Source: Haloferula sp. BvORR071
GTDB lineage: Bacteria > Verrucomicrobiota > Verrucomicrobiia > Verrucomicrobiales > Akkermansiaceae
Direction of reading: 5' to 3'
NCBI RefSeq assembly: GCF_000739615.1
Contig: NZ_BATP01000030.1
Span: 124,001 to 188,000, forward strand
DNA: 64,000 nt
The position numbers and the translations under genes are program-made. Within the stretch, counting starts at the first letter, position 1; every line of letters begins with the position of its first letter. Shown here one piece after another: positions 36,803 to 44,727 of the stretch. Below the pieces are notes generated by a model that was given only the letters and a program-made list of their open reading frames with translations, made no database searches and had not been told where the DNA came from.

Positions 36803-38866
36803 TCACACCGGAGTATCCGCAGCCGGCTTCGCGATCTTGCCACGGCGCTTCTGCTGCATCGGAATGTCGAGCTCAAGGGAGGTCCCCCGCCCTGGCCCAC
36901 TGTCCAAGGCGAACTTCGCGTTCAGGCTTTCCGCCCGCTTGCGCAGGGCCCGCAGGGTGGACGGCCGCTCCAAGCGCTCGGGAGCGATGCCACAGCCATC
37001 ATCGGTGATCTTCAGGCGGAACTCCTTGGGATCGCATTCCACGTGAATCTCCACATGCTCAGCCCCGGCATGGCGCAGGATGTTGTGGAGGCTCTCGCGC
37101 AGGAAAAGAAAGAGATGGCGGTTCGATTCATCCGACATCTCGCACTGCCAAGCGGCCTCGTTCGCGGAGAACTTCCACTCCAGCGGCTCAAGCATGATCG
37201 AGCAAGTCTCCCGCAAGTGCTCCACGGTGGCGATGCGGTGGTTCCCTTCCGGCCGCAGCAGCCAGACGATATCGCGCACGGCGCTGACCGTCTCCGCCGC
37301 GATCCGCTGGATACGACTGAGTTCCGCAGAGCTACCCTGCCGTCGTTCGGCGAGGTCGGCGAACATCTGGATGCTGCCCAGATTGCTACCCACTTCATCG
37401 TGCAAGTCGCCAGCGATGCGATCGCGCGCCTTGGCCAGTTGGCGCTTCTCCCGCAAGCGATAGCGGATCGGGTAGGCCACCAGGATCACCGAGCCAAACG
37501 CTCCGAAAATGACGACGGTGGCGAGCCCCGCCTTCCGCCAAGCGGAAATGATCGCCTCCGCCTCCCGCCGCAGAGCGTACTGCCGCTCTTCCAACTCGAG
37601 ACGGTGCCCTAGGGCGAGCAGCCAAGTCCGCTCTGAAACCAGCTTCCCTTCCGGCCCGAAACCATCTGTCAGGCTTGCCGCGTTCCAGTACTGCGAACCG
37701 GAGCCGATGATCGTTCCCATCCCGCCCTCCGCATGGGCCGTCGCACCCAGTGCTACATTCTCCTCGCCCCGCAACAGCTCGATTTCACTCAGCGCGGCAA
37801 AAGCCGGGAATTTCTCGTACGCTTTCCACAGTTCGGTAATCCCGATCCTCACCCTCCTGCCCTTCCAATTGCCGAGCGGAAACACCACGGGATTGTGCCC
37901 CGGATTGCTGCGGCTGAATTCCTTCACCAGCGGCGCCTCGCCGGGGGACTCCGCCGGCACCGCCACGGTGAAACGCCGTGGAAAACCGAAACCACTGGGC
38001 AGATCCGAAGTCGCCCGTTTGGCGGGGAAAAGCCGGATCGCGTCGAACTCGCGGACCTCGCCCATATCCAGCTCCAGCCACACGGCATCCGTGGCGCGGA
38101 GCTTGGGATCAGACATCCATCCCACATTCTGGTGCGGTCCGGCAGGCATCTCCGGCAGGCCCAGCGGCGTCTGTCCATCGACCAGATATTCGATGCTCCA
38201 CTCCCACGGTGCCCCGGGGGTTTTGACCTCAGAGATCCGGACGCTCCCTCCGCGGGCCAGGTTGCGCTCACCTGCAAAAGCAAAAGCCTCTGCCCAAGCA
38301 TGCAGGTACTGGGACGAGTCGGAATCCGGGCCCAAGCGGGTGGCAGATATCTTCATTCCAGCCGCACGCACCGGCGGATTCACCGGGAAGACGAAGGGGT
38401 GGCCTGCACGCACCGGATCGGCCCACAGCCCGCTTGGCTCGGCGATCCGGCCGACAATCGCGCCCTTCTCGTCATACAGATCCACCGTGAAGGAATCCGG
38501 CAAGCCGAATTGCGGATCCAGACCGCCGACCCCATAGCGCCGGGCCGGTACCATCACGACCAGATCCACCTCACCCGGCGCGGAAAAGCCCAGCGATATT
38601 GAGTAGTCGCCCTCCTTGGGAGGCACCGGCGTGTCATGCTTGCTCGCGAAGCCCCCGGTCCCACCTTCGTCCGCCACCGGCACGGCGGGCAGCTTCGGCA
38701 GCTCGGCCGCGATATCTGCCAAATCCTTTTCCACTTGGGACAGCCTGCCCGAGAACTGGTGTGCCAAACGATAGTCCCAGCCTTTCTCCTCCGCCGCCAA
38801 GGACGGCAAGGAAAGGAGCGGCAACAAGCCGGACAGCAGCGGCAACAGCGAAAGGCGGAACATCAT
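36803..38866 (-). CDS. Hybrid-free sensor histidine kinase with large ectodomain
   Basis: 687 residues from ATG 38866 (a second ATG follows directly). Signal peptide about 1-24, then a roughly 420-residue exported region containing discoidin-like beta segments (NLARGGSVRISEVKTPG; ALGATAHAEGGMG; WLELDMGEVREFDAIRLFPAK). One transmembrane helix (about 457-478) follows. The HisKA_3 dimerisation domain carries His489 (AGDLHDEVGSNLGSIQMF) and the HATPase has ITDDGCGIA and GPGRGTSLELDIP. The ectodomain looks like a carbohydrate or surface-ligand sensor. Its output is the response regulator encoded next to it. Confidence 0.9.
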   Translation of the reverse strand: MMFRLSLLPLLSGLLPLLSLPSLAAEEKGWDYRLAHQFSGRLSQVEKDLADIAAELPKLPAVPVADEGGTGGFASKHDTPVPPKEGDYSISLGFSAPGEVDLVVMVPARRYGVGGLDPQFGLPDSFTVDLYDEKGAIVGRIAEPSGLWADPVRAGHPFVFPVNPPVRAAGMKISATRLGPDSDSSQYLHAWAEAFAFAGERNLARGGSVRISEVKTPGAPWEWSIEYLVDGQTPLGLPEMPAGPHQNVGWMSDPKLRATDAVWLELDMGEVREFDAIRLFPAKRATSDLPSGFGFPRRFTVAVPAESPGEAPLVKEFSRSNPGHNPVVFPLGNWKGRRVRIGITELWKAYEKFPAFAALSEIELLRGEENVALGATAHAEGGMGTIIGSGSQYWNAASLTDGFGPEGKLVSERTWLLALGHRLELEERQYALRREAEAIISAWRKAGLATVVIFGAFGSVILVAYPIRYRLREKRQLAKARDRIAGDLHDEVGSNLGSIQMFADLAERRQGSSAELSRIQRIAAETVSAVRDIVWLLRPEGNHRIATVEHLRETCSIMLEPLEWKFSANEAAWQCEMSDESNRHLFLFLRESLHNILRHAGAEHVEIHVECDPKEFRLKITDDGCGIAPERLERPSTLRALRKRAESLNAKFALDSGPGRGTSLELDIPMQQKRRGKIAKPAADTPV

Positions 38867-39046
38867 CGGAGCCAGTGGCTGACAGCTCCCGGTCGCCAAG
38901 CCGGAAATTCCCGTACCCGGGTCTCAGCAACAGGCTTTGGCGGGAATCGCATGTGTCCAGCAAACTCCCGCCCGCCATTTCGGGTCAAGCCTTTGGAGGC
39001 CGGGATGCGTGGCTCAAGGGATTGCCTGGCAGAGCCCACCCTCCCC

Positions 39047-39679
39047 CTAGCAACGCCTACGGCGCAGCAGCCCGAAGGCTCCCAAGAGCCCCAACATGAA
39101 GCTGGAAGGTTCGGGAAAGGCGATGGCCGTAGCGGGGCGCACCGGGTCAACTCCTACGAACACATCAGCGTAGTCGACGAGATGTCCATCGGGCGGGATG
39201 ATGTATTGGGTACTTGCAAGGCTGCCGCCCTTGTTGGTCACCGAATCAAACCAAACCAACCAGAAGGATTGGCCAGAGGCCACGCCGCCACTCAAGGCGA
39301 AGCTTAGCCCGCTGACGCCGCCGTTTCCGCCGGGGGTCACGAAATCGCCCTCCACCACGAGGCCGCCTTGGCTGCTGTCGCTCGTCAGGTCGTTGGCAAG
39401 AATCAGGAAGTCACCGGTCGCGGTCCCCAAATTGGTCAGTTGAACCGAGGTTCCTTGAGTCAGGGTAAGCGGATCATAGCTTCCACGGAGGCCGTTTCCG
39501 GTCGTGTCGACGATGATTCCATACTTCATGCCGTTGCTCACCACACCGGCCGTGTTGGCAAGATTCGACGACATGCCGCCAACGAAGGCGGCATTGAAGG
39601 TAATCGTCACCGATGCATGGACGGCAGAAAGCGTGGCAACAGCTGCCAAGAGCGAGACGACGATGGGATTTAGTTTCAT
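39047..39679 (-). CDS. PEP-CTERM surface protein, paralogue 1
   Basis: 210 residues: signal peptide (about 1-23, VVSLLAAVATLSAVHA), a beta-rich domain of about 160 residues (VTITFNAAF, GMSSNLANTAGVVSNGMKYG, LANDLTSDSSQGG, FVTPGGNGGVSG, FVGVDPVRP) and a C-terminal sorting signal FPEPSSFMLGLLGAFGLLRRRRC. The last part is PEP motif, hydrophobic helix and Arg cluster, the substrate pattern of exosortase. An unusual Cys follows the Arg run. The mature protein probably ends up anchored or exported with exopolysaccharide. No exosortase is in the window. Confidence 0.88.
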   Translation of the reverse strand: MKLNPIVVSLLAAVATLSAVHASVTITFNAAFVGGMSSNLANTAGVVSNGMKYGIIVDTTGNGLRGSYDPLTLTQGTSVQLTNLGTATGDFLILANDLTSDSSQGGLVVEGDFVTPGGNGGVSGLSFALSGGVASGQSFWLVWFDSVTNKGGSLASTQYIIPPDGHLVDYADVFVGVDPVRPATAIAFPEPSSFMLGLLGAFGLLRRRRC

Positions 39680-39720
39680 ATCACGAGGAGAATGGCCGCA
39701 GCGGACAAAATAACTTCAAA

Positions 39721-39740
39721 AGCTAACTACCCTTACCCGC
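39721..39740 (-). promoter_or_regulatory. Conserved upstream box of PEP-CTERM paralogue 1
   Basis: The minus-strand 20-mer GCGGGTAAGGGTAGTTAGCT, about 42 bases before the start codon, recurs with one to three changes before copies 2 and 4. Conservation beyond coding DNA marks it either as promoter or as duplication residue. Confidence 0.5.
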
Positions 39741-39893
39741 AAGCGATGAAAGCTGGCAAGTCCGGCTAGTGAAAAGGAGAACCTTGCCCCAGTAACCGCA
39801 GGGCGGCACGAAGGATCAGGCTGCTGACGGAGCAAGCTAACCAGATGGCCAGGCAATTCAGCCCGCCTTCGTGGGACCTGCCAAGAGGCCGAG

Positions 39894-40541
39894 TCAACGG
39901 CGGCGGCGCAATAGGCCGAAGGCTCCCAAAAGCCCCAAGATGAAGCTGGAAGCTTCGGGGATACTGGAAGCTTCGTAAAAGGCGATTGAGGTAGCGGGGC
40001 GCACCGGGTCCACTCCTAGGAACACCTGATCGCACTCGACTGTCTGTCCATCCGCCGGGACCACAAACTCGGCGCTCGCAAGGCTGCCACCCTTGTTAGT
40101 GACCGAATCAAACCAGACCAACCAGAAAGTTTGGCCGGTGGTAACGCCGCCGCCCAAGGTGAAGTTAACTCCGCTGACTCCACCATTCCCTCCAGGAGTC
40201 GTGGAGTCGCCCTCAAAGAGGTTGCCACCTTGGCTGGTGTCGCTCGTCAGGTCGTTGGCAAGAATCAGGAAGTCACCGGTCCCGCTCCCCAAATTGGTCA
40301 GTTGAACCGAGGTGCCTTGCGTCAGGGCCAGCGGATCGTAGGTCCCACGGATACCGTTTCCGGTCGTATCGACGATGATTCCATACTTCATGCCGTTGCT
40401 TACCACCCCGGCTGTGTTGGCCAGATTCGACGACATGCCATAATCAAAAGGGTCGTTGAAGACGATCGTCACCGTGGCGCGGGCGGCAGAAAGCGTGGCA
40501 ACTGCCACCAAGAGTGAGACGATGAGTGGATTCGGTTTCAT
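39894..40541 (-). CDS. PEP-CTERM surface protein, paralogue 2
   Basis: 215 residues, the closest relative of copy 1: the same signal peptide type (VSLLVAVATLSAARA), GMSSNLANTAGVVSNGMKYG, SYDPL-like turn GTYDPLALTQG, TTPGGNGGVSG, FLGVDPVRPAT. The C-terminal signal is IPEASSFILGLLGAFGLLRRRR; the canonical PEP is PEA here, and an extra SIAFYEASS insertion precedes it. Exosortase recognition may therefore be weaker than for its neighbours. Confidence 0.87.
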   Translation of the reverse strand: MKPNPLIVSLLVAVATLSAARATVTIVFNDPFDYGMSSNLANTAGVVSNGMKYGIIVDTTGNGIRGTYDPLALTQGTSVQLTNLGSGTGDFLILANDLTSDTSQGGNLFEGDSTTPGGNGGVSGVNFTLGGGVTTGQTFWLVWFDSVTNKGGSLASAEFVVPADGQTVECDQVFLGVDPVRPATSIAFYEASSIPEASSFILGLLGAFGLLRRRR

Positions 40542-40582
40542 ATCACGAGGAGAACGACCGCAGCGAGCAAGGCAGCTTCAAA

Positions 40583-40602
40583 AACTAACTACCCTTACCC
40601 GC
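40583..40602 (-). promoter_or_regulatory. Conserved upstream box of PEP-CTERM paralogue 2
   Basis: Counterpart of the box at 39721-39740 (GCGGGTAAGGGTAGTTAGTT on the minus strand), at the same distance from the ATG. The intervening leader is also conserved, down to CGTGATATGAAA at the start. Confidence 0.5.
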
Positions 40603-40769
40603 AACCGATGAAGGCTAGCAAGTCCGGCGAGTGAAAAGAGAACATCACCCAGTAAATGCAGGGCGGCACGAGGGAGGCGGACCCCGGAGGATCCGGCAGC
40701 TGGCGGAGCGAGCCAAGCAGATGGCCGGGACAATTCAGCCCGCCTTCGCGGACCTACCCTGAAGCCCGG

Positions 40770-41402
40770 TTAACGGCGGCGGCGGCGCAACAGGCCGAAG
40801 GCTCCCGGCAATCCAAGCAGGGCGGACGAAGGCTCGGGAACGTATCCATTGGAGGCTTTGCGGATCGGGTCAACACCTTCGAACACTTGGGCATAGGTAA
40901 CGGTCTGCCCGTCGGCCGGAATCACGAACTGGGGGCTTCCAAGGGCTCCGAACCGACCGGAGGTTTCGTCAAACCAAACTAGGAAAAAAGTATTGCCGCG
41001 GGCCATACCATTCGTGAGGGCAAAGGAAATCCCCGATATACCGCCGTTACCGCCAGGAGTGAGGAAGTCCCCCTCTAGCGCTTGGCCGCCTTGGCTACTG
41101 TCGCTCGTGAGGTCAAGGGCCAGGACGAGGCGATCATCAGTAGCGAAACCATTGGCTTTCAATGCGACCGATGTGCCTTGGACCAAGGCTACACTGTCGT
41201 AACTATCCAAAAAGCTATTACCGGTGGTATCCACCACGATTCCCCACTTCATGCCGTTGCTTACCACTCCCTGCGAGTTGGCGAAATTCGACGACATGCC
41301 GCCCGAGAAGGGAGCATTGAAGGCAATCGTCACCGCGCCATGGGCGGCAGAAAGCGTGGCAACAGCTAACAAGAGCGAGACGATAAGTGGGTGTTGTTTC
41401 AT
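40770..41402 (-). CDS. PEP-CTERM surface protein, paralogue 3
   Basis: 210 residues. Signal peptide VSLLLAVATLSAAHG, then GMSSNFANSQGVVSNGMKWG, LALDLTSDSSQGGQALEGDF, FEGVDPIRKASNG, and the signal VPEPSSALLGLPGAFGLLRRRRR. A proline sits inside the hydrophobic helix (LGLPGAF), unlike its neighbours. KW instead of KY after GM and VxDTTGNS group it with copies 4-6. Confidence 0.87.
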   Translation of the reverse strand: MKQHPLIVSLLLAVATLSAAHGAVTIAFNAPFSGGMSSNFANSQGVVSNGMKWGIVVDTTGNSFLDSYDSVALVQGTSVALKANGFATDDRLVLALDLTSDSSQGGQALEGDFLTPGGNGGISGISFALTNGMARGNTFFLVWFDETSGRFGALGSPQFVIPADGQTVTYAQVFEGVDPIRKASNGYVPEPSSALLGLPGAFGLLRRRRR

Positions 41403-41497
41403 ATCACGAAGAGAATGACAGCAGTGGGATAAGCAACTTCAGAAGCTAACTAACCAGATAGCCGGGCACGCCTTCGCGGGACTATCCTGAGGCAAAG

Positions 41498-42121
41498 TCA
41501 ACGGCGGCGGCGCCATAGACCGAAGGCTCCCAGCAATCCCAGCAGGGCTGACGACGGCTCGGGGAACGAGGCTGGACGGATTGGATCCAGACCTTCGAAC
41601 ACTTGGGCGTAAGTAACCGTCTGTCCGTCGGCCGGAATCACGAACTGGGGACTCCCAAGGAATCCGGATCGTTCGAAGGTTCCGTCAAACCAAACGAGGA
41701 AAAAGGATTGGCCAGCGGCTAGACCATTGGAGAGGGCAAAGGAGATCCCCGATACACCGCCGTTACCGCCAGGAGTGAGGAAGTCCCCCTCTAGCGCTTG
41801 GCCGCCTTGGCTACTGTCGCTCGTGAGGTCAAGGGCCAGGATGAGGCGATCGCCAGTAGCCTCACCACCATTGGTGGTCAGTGAAATGGAGGCGCCTTGA
41901 ACCAGCGGCACAAAGTCGTATACGGACAAAAACCCATTGGCGTTGGTATCCACCATGATTCCCCACTTCATGCCATTGCTTACCACTCCCAACGAATTGG
42001 CGAGGTTCGACGACATACCGCCCGAGAAGGGAGCATTGAAGGCAATCGTCACCGCGCCACGGACGGGAGAAAGCATGGCGGCAGCTACCGAGAGTGAAGC
42101 GATAAGTGGGTGTGGTTTCAT
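41498..42121 (-). CDS. PEP-CTERM surface protein, paralogue 4
   Basis: 207 residues. Signal peptide ASLSVAAAMLSPVRG; body with GMSSNLANSLGVVSNGMKWG and VDTNANGFLSVYDFVPLVQG; DFLTPGGNGGVSGISF; and FPEPSSALLGLLGAFGLWRRRR as sorting signal. DNA identity with copy 3 is very high across codons 95-130, suggesting gene conversion or a late duplication. Confidence 0.87.
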   Translation of the reverse strand: MKPHPLIASLSVAAAMLSPVRGAVTIAFNAPFSGGMSSNLANSLGVVSNGMKWGIMVDTNANGFLSVYDFVPLVQGASISLTTNGGEATGDRLILALDLTSDSSQGGQALEGDFLTPGGNGGVSGISFALSNGLAAGQSFFLVWFDGTFERSGFLGSPQFVIPADGQTVTYAQVFEGLDPIRPASFPEPSSALLGLLGAFGLWRRRR

Positions 42122-42185
42122 ATCACGTGGGTGGACTCGGAGATAATGGAGGCTTGTATGACCGGAATGGCAACACGGCTCAAAA

Positions 42186-42205
42186 AGCTAACTAGCATTA
42201 CCCGC
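42186..42205 (-). promoter_or_regulatory. Conserved upstream box of PEP-CTERM paralogue 4
   Basis: GCGGGTAATGCTAGTTAGCT on the minus strand, aligned with the boxes before copies 1 and 2. Copy 3 keeps only the GTTAGCT half (41444-41457). Confidence 0.45.
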
Positions 42206-42246
42206 CCCCACGCTCGATAGCAAGTACCCGCGTGTGAAAAAGAAGT

Positions 42247-42918
42247 TCAAGCCGCCTTCTTGGAGAATAGCACATAGCCTCCGACCGCGGCGATCAGGAC
42301 TGCGGCACCGACGAGTAGCAGCGTGCTGTTGCTGCCGCCTCCCAGAGCATCAGCGTCATCGCCTGCGGCTGAACCAGGATCGTGGCCCGGAGTCCAGTCC
42401 TTGCGGGGTCGACTGGCGGCGGCTTTGCTTTCGGCGAGGCCGGCCTTTACCAATTCGTTCCTGAACTTCCGGATCAGACGCTCCCGGTCATCGTGGGTTC
42501 TTGCAGCTTTCATGAGCTCCTCGGGCGACCCGATGCCAACCTCTTCGCCAAGGCGCTCCCGCATGTAGTCGACATAGGGTTTGTAGGTCTCCGGATCTTC
42601 CTTGCCTTGCTCATTCGCCTTTTCCTCCCACTGCTGCGCGAGCAAGTCCATCGTGAGGCGGTCCTTGAACTCCGATGCGGGTTCCTCGACGTAGCATCCC
42701 ATGACCATGACGCTGGCGAGAGGATAGTTCAAACAGGCTTGGATCAGGTCATAATCCTTCGAGGCCATTGCCTCGACTGCCAGCTTCTGGGCGTCTTGGG
42801 GAAGTTGTGCCTGCTTGAGCCGCTCTTCGAATTCAGCCACTGCGGCCGGATCGCGCCCCCAAGCGAGGCCACAGCATAGAACCTTGAGCAACAACAGGAA
42901 TCGGACGAAGGTTTTCAA
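42247..42918 (-). CDS. Exported protein with C-terminal membrane anchor, unknown
   Basis: 223 residues if the TTG at 42918 is the start, which puts a signal-like segment KTFVRFLLLLKVLCCGLAWG at the N-terminus; no in-frame ATG gives one. The middle (about 25-165) is helical and charged (EEPASEFKDRLTMDLLAQQWEEK), followed by a low-complexity linker and a C-terminal transmembrane helix NSTLLLVGAAVLIAAVGGYV ending FSKKAA. It is not a PEP-CTERM protein although it splits the PEP-CTERM array. I do not recognise a family. Confidence 0.6.
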   Translation of the reverse strand: MKTFVRFLLLLKVLCCGLAWGRDPAAVAEFEERLKQAQLPQDAQKLAVEAMASKDYDLIQACLNYPLASVMVMGCYVEEPASEFKDRLTMDLLAQQWEEKANEQGKEDPETYKPYVDYMRERLGEEVGIGSPEELMKAARTHDDRERLIRKFRNELVKAGLAESKAAASRPRKDWTPGHDPGSAAGDDADALGGGSNSTLLLVGAAVLIAAVGGYVLFSKKAA

Positions 42919-43146
42919 GCGGGTGGAAGGAGAGGATTGGGCTGCACCGAATCCAATGCCGCCCGGAGGGGCTCTCGTCAGTAATCCGTCGGCGCAGGCG
43001 GAAATTTCTCCTGCTCCGAGCCCCTGCGCAACGACTTCCTTGGCTTTACCCCCCAAAAACGGTGGGGACTCACCCGGCTCCCCTACCCGATTTTCCGGGA
43101 GCATCCGATGAACCCTCCTACCAACAAAGCATGGTGGGTACAGAAA

Positions 43147-43177
43147 GAGGCGGGTGAACCAATGGATCACCCGCCTC
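43147..43177 (-). terminator. Terminator of PEP-CTERM paralogue 5
   Basis: Perfect 11-bp stem GAGGCGGGTGA / TCACCCGCCTC with a nine-base loop, starting 28 bases after the stop codon and followed on the minus strand by TTTCTGT. It also insulates the upstream PEP-CTERM gene from 42247-42918. Confidence 0.75.
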
Positions 43178-43205
43178 CTATGGAAAGACTAAACCAAATT
43201 CGTGA

Positions 43206-43847
43206 TTAGCGACGGCGGCGGATCAGGCCGAACACGCCCAGTGCACCGAGGAGCAAGGACGAAGGCTCGGGAACGAAGCTGATGTTCGACGCTTGGCGAA
43301 CCGGGTCCACACCCACGAAAGGCGCATCGTAGGTCACAGTCTGGCCATCGGCCGGAACCAAGAACTGGGCATTGGACAGAGAACCAGCCTTGTTGGTCGA
43401 CGAGTCGAACCAAACAATCGAGAAGGCTTGACCCACGGCAATGCCGTTAGCAGCCAAAGCGAAGGAAAGACCATCCACGCCACCGTTTCCACCAGGGGTC
43501 GCGAAATCAGATTCAAGCGCTTGCCCACCTTGGCTACTATCGCTGGTCAAATTGGCAGCGAAGATAAGACGGTCACCGGTTGCGGTTCCGCCGTTCGTGG
43601 TCAGTGACACCGAAGTGCCCTGAACCAAAGCCACTTGGTCATAGGTGGACAGAAGGCCGTTGCCGGTGGTGTCAACGATGATGCCCCACTTGAGGCCGTT
43701 CGTACCAGCCACGCCGGCCGTGGTGGTGAAGCCCGACGACAAGCCGCCGGCGAATGGAGCGTTGAAGGCAACCGTCACCGCGGCATTGGCGGCGGTAAAC
43801 GAGGCCGCAAGGGCCAGGAATGTTACAATGAGTTTATTTAATTTCAT
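43206..43847 (-). CDS. PEP-CTERM surface protein, paralogue 5
   Basis: 213 residues. Signal peptide (FLALAASFTAANA), VTVAFNAPFAGGLSSGFTTTAG, then GTNGLKWGIIVDTTGNGLLS, FAANLTSDSSQGGQALESDF, DAPFVGVDPVRQAS and the terminal signal VPEPSSLLLGALGVFGLIRRRR. It is more distant from copies 1-4 (GLSS instead of GMSS; insertion AGTNG) and shares leader and signal peptide type with copy 6. Own strong terminator. Confidence 0.9.
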   Translation of the reverse strand: MKLNKLIVTFLALAASFTAANAAVTVAFNAPFAGGLSSGFTTTAGVAGTNGLKWGIIVDTTGNGLLSTYDQVALVQGTSVSLTTNGGTATGDRLIFAANLTSDSSQGGQALESDFATPGGNGGVDGLSFALAANGIAVGQAFSIVWFDSSTNKAGSLSNAQFLVPADGQTVTYDAPFVGVDPVRQASNISFVPEPSSLLLGALGVFGLIRRRR

Positions 43848-43986
43848 ACAAGGGGGTGTCTGAGGCTGAGGATTTATTGAGGGAGACAGAGGGAGGGCCT
43901 AAGTCAGAGGACCGTGCAGGGGTTTTATCAAATGACAATCTACATTGCGCATCCAAGGGGATTGGCGAGACCCTACCTTGGAAGAC

Positions 43987-44008
43987 GGGGCGGGTTTAAC
44001 CCCGCCCC
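43987..44008 (-). terminator. Stem-loop after PEP-CTERM paralogue 6
   Basis: GGGGCGGG-TTTAAC-CCCGCCCC, eight perfect GC-rich pairs, 28 bases beyond the stop, the same distance as for paralogue 5. The minus-strand tail is GTCTTCC, not a clean T run. Confidence 0.6.
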
Positions 44009-44036
44009 TTAAATTCCAATTGAAGTTATCAGTAAC

Positions 44037-44672
44037 TCAGCGGCGGCGGCGAATGAAGCCTAGCGCACCGAGCAAGCCCAACAACATGGAAGAGGGCTCG
44101 GGTACGGCGAATTGGATATTCGTCGCACCGCGGACTGGATCAACACCCAAGAAAGGTGAATCGTGACTGACCGTCTGGCCATCTGCCGGGATCACAAATG
44201 CAGCGTTTCCAAGGGCGCCGGCTTTCTTGGTGGACTCGTCGATCCAAACAACGAAGTACTTCTGGCCAGCAGCCACACCGTTCGCCAAAGCGAAGATAAG
44301 GCCGTCGACGCCGCCGTTACCGCCTGGGGTGGTGAAATCACCTTCCAAGGCCTGACCGCCTTGGCCGCTGTCCGAAGTCAAGGAGGTCGCCAGAATCAGG
44401 CGGTCATCTGTAGCCACGTTGCCCACGGTCAAGGTAGTGTTGGTACCTTGGGTGAAGGCAACGGCGTCATACTGGCTGAGGAACGAGTTGCCCGTGGTAT
44501 CAACGATGATGCCCCACTTGAGCCCGTTGGAGACAACGCCAGCGGTATTGGCAAGGTTGGAAGAAAGCCCCCCAGAGAACGCAGCGTTGAAGGTAATCGT
44601 TACCGCAGCATTCGCAGCGGTGAACGAGCCCAACGCCATCAGGGACGCGACAATCAGTTTATTCAGTTTCAT
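44037..44672 (-). CDS. PEP-CTERM surface protein, paralogue 6
   Basis: 211 residues. Signal peptide (MALGSFTAANA), VTITFNAAFSGGLSSNLANTAG, VVSNGLKWGIIVDTTGNSFLSQ, LATSLTSDSGQGGQALEGDF, FLGVDPVRGAT and VPEPSSMLLGLLGALGFIRRRR. Closest to paralogue 5. All six share an invariant GGNGGV(S/D)G loop and GVDP(V/I)R near the C-terminal signal, likely structural for the beta domain. Confidence 0.9.
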   Translation of the reverse strand: MKLNKLIVASLMALGSFTAANAAVTITFNAAFSGGLSSNLANTAGVVSNGLKWGIIVDTTGNSFLSQYDAVAFTQGTNTTLTVGNVATDDRLILATSLTSDSGQGGQALEGDFTTPGGNGGVDGLIFALANGVAAGQKYFVVWIDESTKKAGALGNAAFVIPADGQTVSHDSPFLGVDPVRGATNIQFAVPEPSSMLLGLLGALGFIRRRR

Positions 44673-44727
44673 GCAGGTAGAAGTCGATCAATCCGATAGT
44701 TAACTGGGAGGCGCCTAAGTCGAATAA

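Larger units (their letters stand above)
39047..42121 (-). repeat. Tandem gene array, four recent duplicates
   Basis: Starts at 39679, 40541, 41402 and 42121 lie 862, 861 and 719 bases apart. The repeat unit includes coding sequence, the AT-rich upstream region and part of the downstream stem-loop CCCGC-loop-GCGGG (seen at 39870, 40740 and 41470). Copies 1 and 2 are closest to each other, as are 3 and 4. Confidence 0.85.

Noticed and set aside
39047-44672. Autotransporter or pilin cluster
   Set aside because: The C-terminal motif is PEP, helix and Arg run, not a beta-barrel or type III pilin signal, and no secretion partner lies nearby.
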